This document shows positions 5,001-5,556 of a DNA stretch of 5,556 bases, piece after piece. The number at the start of each line of letters is the position of its first letter. Within the stretch, counting starts at the first letter, position 1. The position numbers were made by a program, and so were the translations under genes. The stretch comes from Candidatus Dormiibacterota bacterium (GTDB lineage Bacteria > Chloroflexota > Dormibacteria > Aeolococcales > Aeolococcaceae): contig DAIDIX010000133.1 in NCBI GenBank assembly GCA_027451645.1, positions 1 to 5,556 of the forward strand, given 5' to 3'. Below the pieces are notes generated by a model. It made no database searches, was not told the DNA's origin, and worked only from the letters and a program-made list of their open reading frames with translations.

Positions 5001-5556
5001 CACTGACCCGAACACGAACGTCACCGAGACGAACACCTTCGATGCCGAGGGACGCGTGCTCACCCAGAAGGACGCACTTGGGAACGAGATGACCTTCTCG
5101 TATGGCAACCCATCGCCGGGCGTGACGACGACGCTCGTCACGGACCCGAACGGCAACGAGACGCTCTACACCTTCCAGGACGGTCTCCTCGTCCAGAAGG
5201 TCGAGGGGTACGGGACGGCCTCGGCAGCCCAGTGGAACTACGCCTACGACCCGACGACGCTCGGCATGACCTCCATGATCGACCCGAACGGAAACACGAC
5301 GACGTACACCTACGACGGGAGCGGGAATCTCCTCACGAAGACAGACCCGCTCGGCCACGAGTGGCAGTACACCTACAACAGCCTGAACGAGGTCCTGACG
5401 GCGACAGACCCGCTCGGCGTCACGACGACGAACACGTACGACAGCGCTGGGAACCTCCTCACCACCTCGACACCGCTCCTCAACGGCAGCGGCCAGACCA
5501 TCGCCACGGCGACGACCACCTACACCTACGGTGACTCGACGAACCCCGGGCTTCCG
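2026..5556 (+). CDS. Secreted RHS/YD-repeat protein with two propeller-like repeat blocks, 3' end outside window
   Basis: One frame stays open for 1177 codons to the window edge. TTG 2026 is preferred because GGGGAG precedes it and translation gives a Sec-type leader: VRR, a hydrophobic core (about residues 6-25), and candidate cleavage near A21-G-A23 or later around A32. Order of parts: leader; seven repeats (about 46-405); first half of a DUF6531-like RHS N-terminal domain (about 406-473, VPGRG and TRSYNS); seven more repeats (about 474-814); second half of that domain (about 823-905, GPFGYGW); about twelve YD repeats (906-1177, TYTYDGNGNL type). RHS proteins form large beta-shells that usually end in a core motif and a variable C-terminal domain, often a toxin; that part is not in view. 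It probably acts outside the cell as an adhesin, wall-associated protein or toxin carrier, by family analogy with WapA/Rhs. Exact start, ligand and effector are unknown. Third-position GC changes along the gene. Confidence 0.88.
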   Translation, partial: MVRRVIINLVMSGIVALTLLAGAVTLPQAPSASSPSSLPKHLQLASSSTRSWSLFPSNSGATRAVQLNGTSCQLSSACWAVGESAQAQAIVEQWNGSSWSPVSSSAVATGTQLYGVTCTMATFCVAVGTQLGASNGSGGYYSATFVVVWNGTSWSTVGSPNTSSTDNDFLQRVSCTSTTFCIAAGWYQSGSNAQQTLVEEWNGSNWSIVTSTDTSTSLDNNLNGVSCVSATFCVAAGYDALSGGGADTLIEQWNGTSWSIVSSPSPNSNAQLYGVSCATSSFCDAVGIYNGGMGTLVEEWNGSSWSVVSSPNPNSTESQLNDVQCLSASFCAAAGSYASSEGVLQTLAEEWNGSNWTLDTSSNAGRALFNDLYGVSCQSTTVCWAVGDVQVSGGIDESVVLGTLPAQATPADTADVQQAGTAGNTKNVSQTQCTCKVGKPVNTQSGDLYDTATDINVPGRGFNLDVTRSYNSMLRTENINGAQLYNDTCVTASECWAVGYYVNSSEIVQGVILQWNGTAWSNALTLNYAHFQGISCVSSSECWAVGQQGPSPAQPIVFAYDGSTWSQVSMPSLPGGSNSSGALQDVSCVSSTDCWAMGETSGYTNGLLAAQWNGTSWTYSNPSVSSGSSNNLVSVSCALATWCAAVGFQNNTSGYQVGFIEVYNGSSWSQSTAPTNGPDLNSVTCTSSTECFAVGNESVEEWNGSTWSATNPSPPPNESDLLQSVTCASPSDCWAVGNQWGTPTNNNDETITFQYNGTSWSYIPSANATDNQSNQLYGVSCVSVTACFAVGSYGGSNFMGILWNGLQWGLAGTTPAGPVSAVDGPFGYGWTSSLSMNLTSPNRSGLEVVTDGSGTSIAFAATYVNGSTVYEAPGFSPTTLTYNSTTRTWTYTKWDGSTYAFNSSGQITSEADRNGNTTTFTYSSGKLATMTDASGRTLTFTWTGSNITKITDPNSQSVTYTYDGNGNLASVTNLDGKTTTYTYDSNHDLLTATDPNTNVTETNTFDAEGRVLTQKDALGNEMTFSYGNPSPGVTTTLVTDPNGNETLYTFQDGLLVQKVEGYGTASAAQWNYAYDPTTLGMTSMIDPNGNTTTYTYDGSGNLLTKTDPLGHEWQYTYNSLNEVLTATDPLGVTTTNTYDSAGNLLTTSTPLLNGSGQTIATATTTYTYGDSTNPGLP
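2170..3240 (+). repeat. Repeat block 1: seven CX5C / WNGxxW units, predicted seven-bladed propeller
   Basis: Units of about 50 residues read roughly LYGVSC-x5-C-x-AVG, a variable loop, LVEEWNGSSWS, then VSSPNPNS. First-Cys codons lie at 2239, 2377, 2548, 2704, 2854, 2998 and 3154, each followed by the second Cys 18 bases later. WNGxxW segments start at 2305, 2470, 2626, 2782, 2923 and 3076. The seventh unit lacks WNGxxW, whereas the segment before the first unit supplies RSWSLFPSNS, the missing strand. This is the pattern expected if the first and last strands close a seven-bladed ring. The residue before the second Cys is Phe in five of seven units. The fold is inferred from repeat number and length, not demonstrated. 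Confidence 0.7.
2620..2935 (+). repeat. 19-bp direct repeat within block 1
   Basis: GAGGAGTGGAACGGGTCGA occurs at 2620-2638 and 2917-2935, 297 bases (two repeat units) apart. It codes for EEWNGS. Exact DNA identity suggests recent exchange between units, or simply strong codon preference. Confidence 0.6.
3322..3444 (+). other. RHS N-terminal (DUF6531-like) domain, first part
   Basis: After a polar Ala/Thr linker, the protein reads CTCKVGKPVNTQSGDLYD, then TDINVPGRG and LDVTRSYNSM. This matches the usual start of RHS N-terminal domains (xPVNxxTGxF ... TDxxVPGRGxxLxxTRxYNS). The homology stops abruptly after SYNSM near 3444, where repeat block 2 begins. The CTC pair (3322 and 3328) is an extra pair of cysteines outside the CX5C pattern. 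Confidence 0.7.
3445..4464 (+). repeat. Repeat block 2: seven more CX5C / WNGxxW units, lying inside the RHS domain
   Basis: First-Cys codons lie at 3490, 3631, 3787, 3934, 4078, 4204 and 4366, all with CX5C spacing. Each unit has its own WNG/YNG/YDG-xx-W segment (starts 3568, 3703, 3859, 4012, 4129, 4288 and 4432). Units vary from about 38 to 52 residues. The residue before the second Cys is mostly Glu or Asp (ECWAVG type), unlike the Phe of block 1. The Cys is commonly followed by Trp or Phe. Seven units again suggest a seven-bladed propeller. Codons end in A/T more often than in the flanking parts: hand count of lines 3481-4440 gives 207 of 320 GC-ending. Confidence 0.7.
4477..4740 (+). 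other. RHS N-terminal (DUF6531-like) domain, second part
   Basis: From about 4477 the text reads PVSAVDGPFGYGWTSSL, then a V-TDGSGT-IAF strand, an F-x-P-TT-LTY segment and TWTYTKWDGSTYAFNSSG. This is the normal continuation of the domain after TRSYNS, leading straight into the YD repeats. Compared with typical members nothing appears lost, only interrupted. Confidence 0.7.
4741..5556 (+). repeat. YD (RHS) repeat array, about twelve units, continues past window
   Basis: Units of about 20-22 residues show the YD pattern, for example ITDPNSQSVTYTYDGNGNL and MIDPNGNTTTYTYDGSGNL. Some are degenerate (LYTFQDGLL, NYAYDPTTLGM). At DNA level a 21-base stretch coding TTTYTYD is identical at 4957-4977 and 5296-5316. 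The array is strongly GC-ending: 237 of 260 codons by hand count in lines 4741-5520. Such arrays wrap into the hollow beta-shell of RHS and Tc/TcC-type proteins. Confidence 0.85.

Noticed and set aside
4582..5358. Minus-strand frame of 258 codons with repeated VRVRD/RRRV pattern
   Set aside because: The repetition is the reverse complement of the YD-repeat codons; no independent gene.
4741..5556. Periodic ACGACGACG/TACACCTAC words as a DNA-level repeat or CRISPR-like array
   Set aside because: The periodicity follows the YD amino-acid repeat in frame, and spacing and sequence vary as in coding repeats.

Overview
The window reads entirely on the + strand. It looks like a high-GC actinobacterial chromosome: all genes are GC-rich, a maltokinase-type gene is present, and the large gene carries a WNGxSW / CX5C repeat that I associate with secreted proteins of Actinomycetota. 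Acidimicrobiia- or Thermoleophilia-like lineages are possible, but I cannot fix the taxon from sequence alone.

Layout. (1) Positions 1-1013 hold the 3' part of a maltokinase-like gene whose start lies upstream of the window. (2) Positions 1056-1238 hold a small two-helix membrane protein with a strong ribosome binding site; its function is unknown. (3) Positions 1239-1458 are a 220-base spacer rich in inverted repeats. They include a perfect 18-bp palindrome and an 8-bp-arm repeat just before the next gene. (4) Positions 1459-1923 hold a DUF2958-like protein with an added N-terminal CxxC...CxxC zinc-ribbon-like module. It is followed by a convincing Rho-independent terminator (1941-1982). (5) From about 2026 to the window end runs one uninterrupted frame of 1177 codons, still open at 5556. 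It encodes a secreted RHS/YD-repeat protein.

The large protein is the centre of interest. After a signal peptide it has seven repeats (block 1), then the first half of an RHS N-terminal (DUF6531-like) domain ending in TRSYNS. A second set of seven related repeats (block 2) follows. Then comes the second half of the RHS domain, beginning GPFGYGW, and about twelve YD repeats. Block 2 therefore appears to sit inside the RHS domain, at the point where ordinary members pass from the TRSYNS strand to GPFGYGW within a few residues. Each block has seven CX5C motifs, which fits a seven-bladed beta-propeller. The two blocks differ in sequence flavour and in third-position GC (hand counts: about 74% block 1, 65% block 2, 91% YD region), which suggests a mosaic assembled from different sources.

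The genes do not form an obvious pathway together. The maltokinase belongs to trehalose/alpha-glucan metabolism, DUF2958 proteins are typical of accessory or mobile DNA, and the RHS protein is probably a cell-surface or secreted adhesin/polymorphic-toxin carrier. Its C-terminal effector region, if any, lies downstream of the window.
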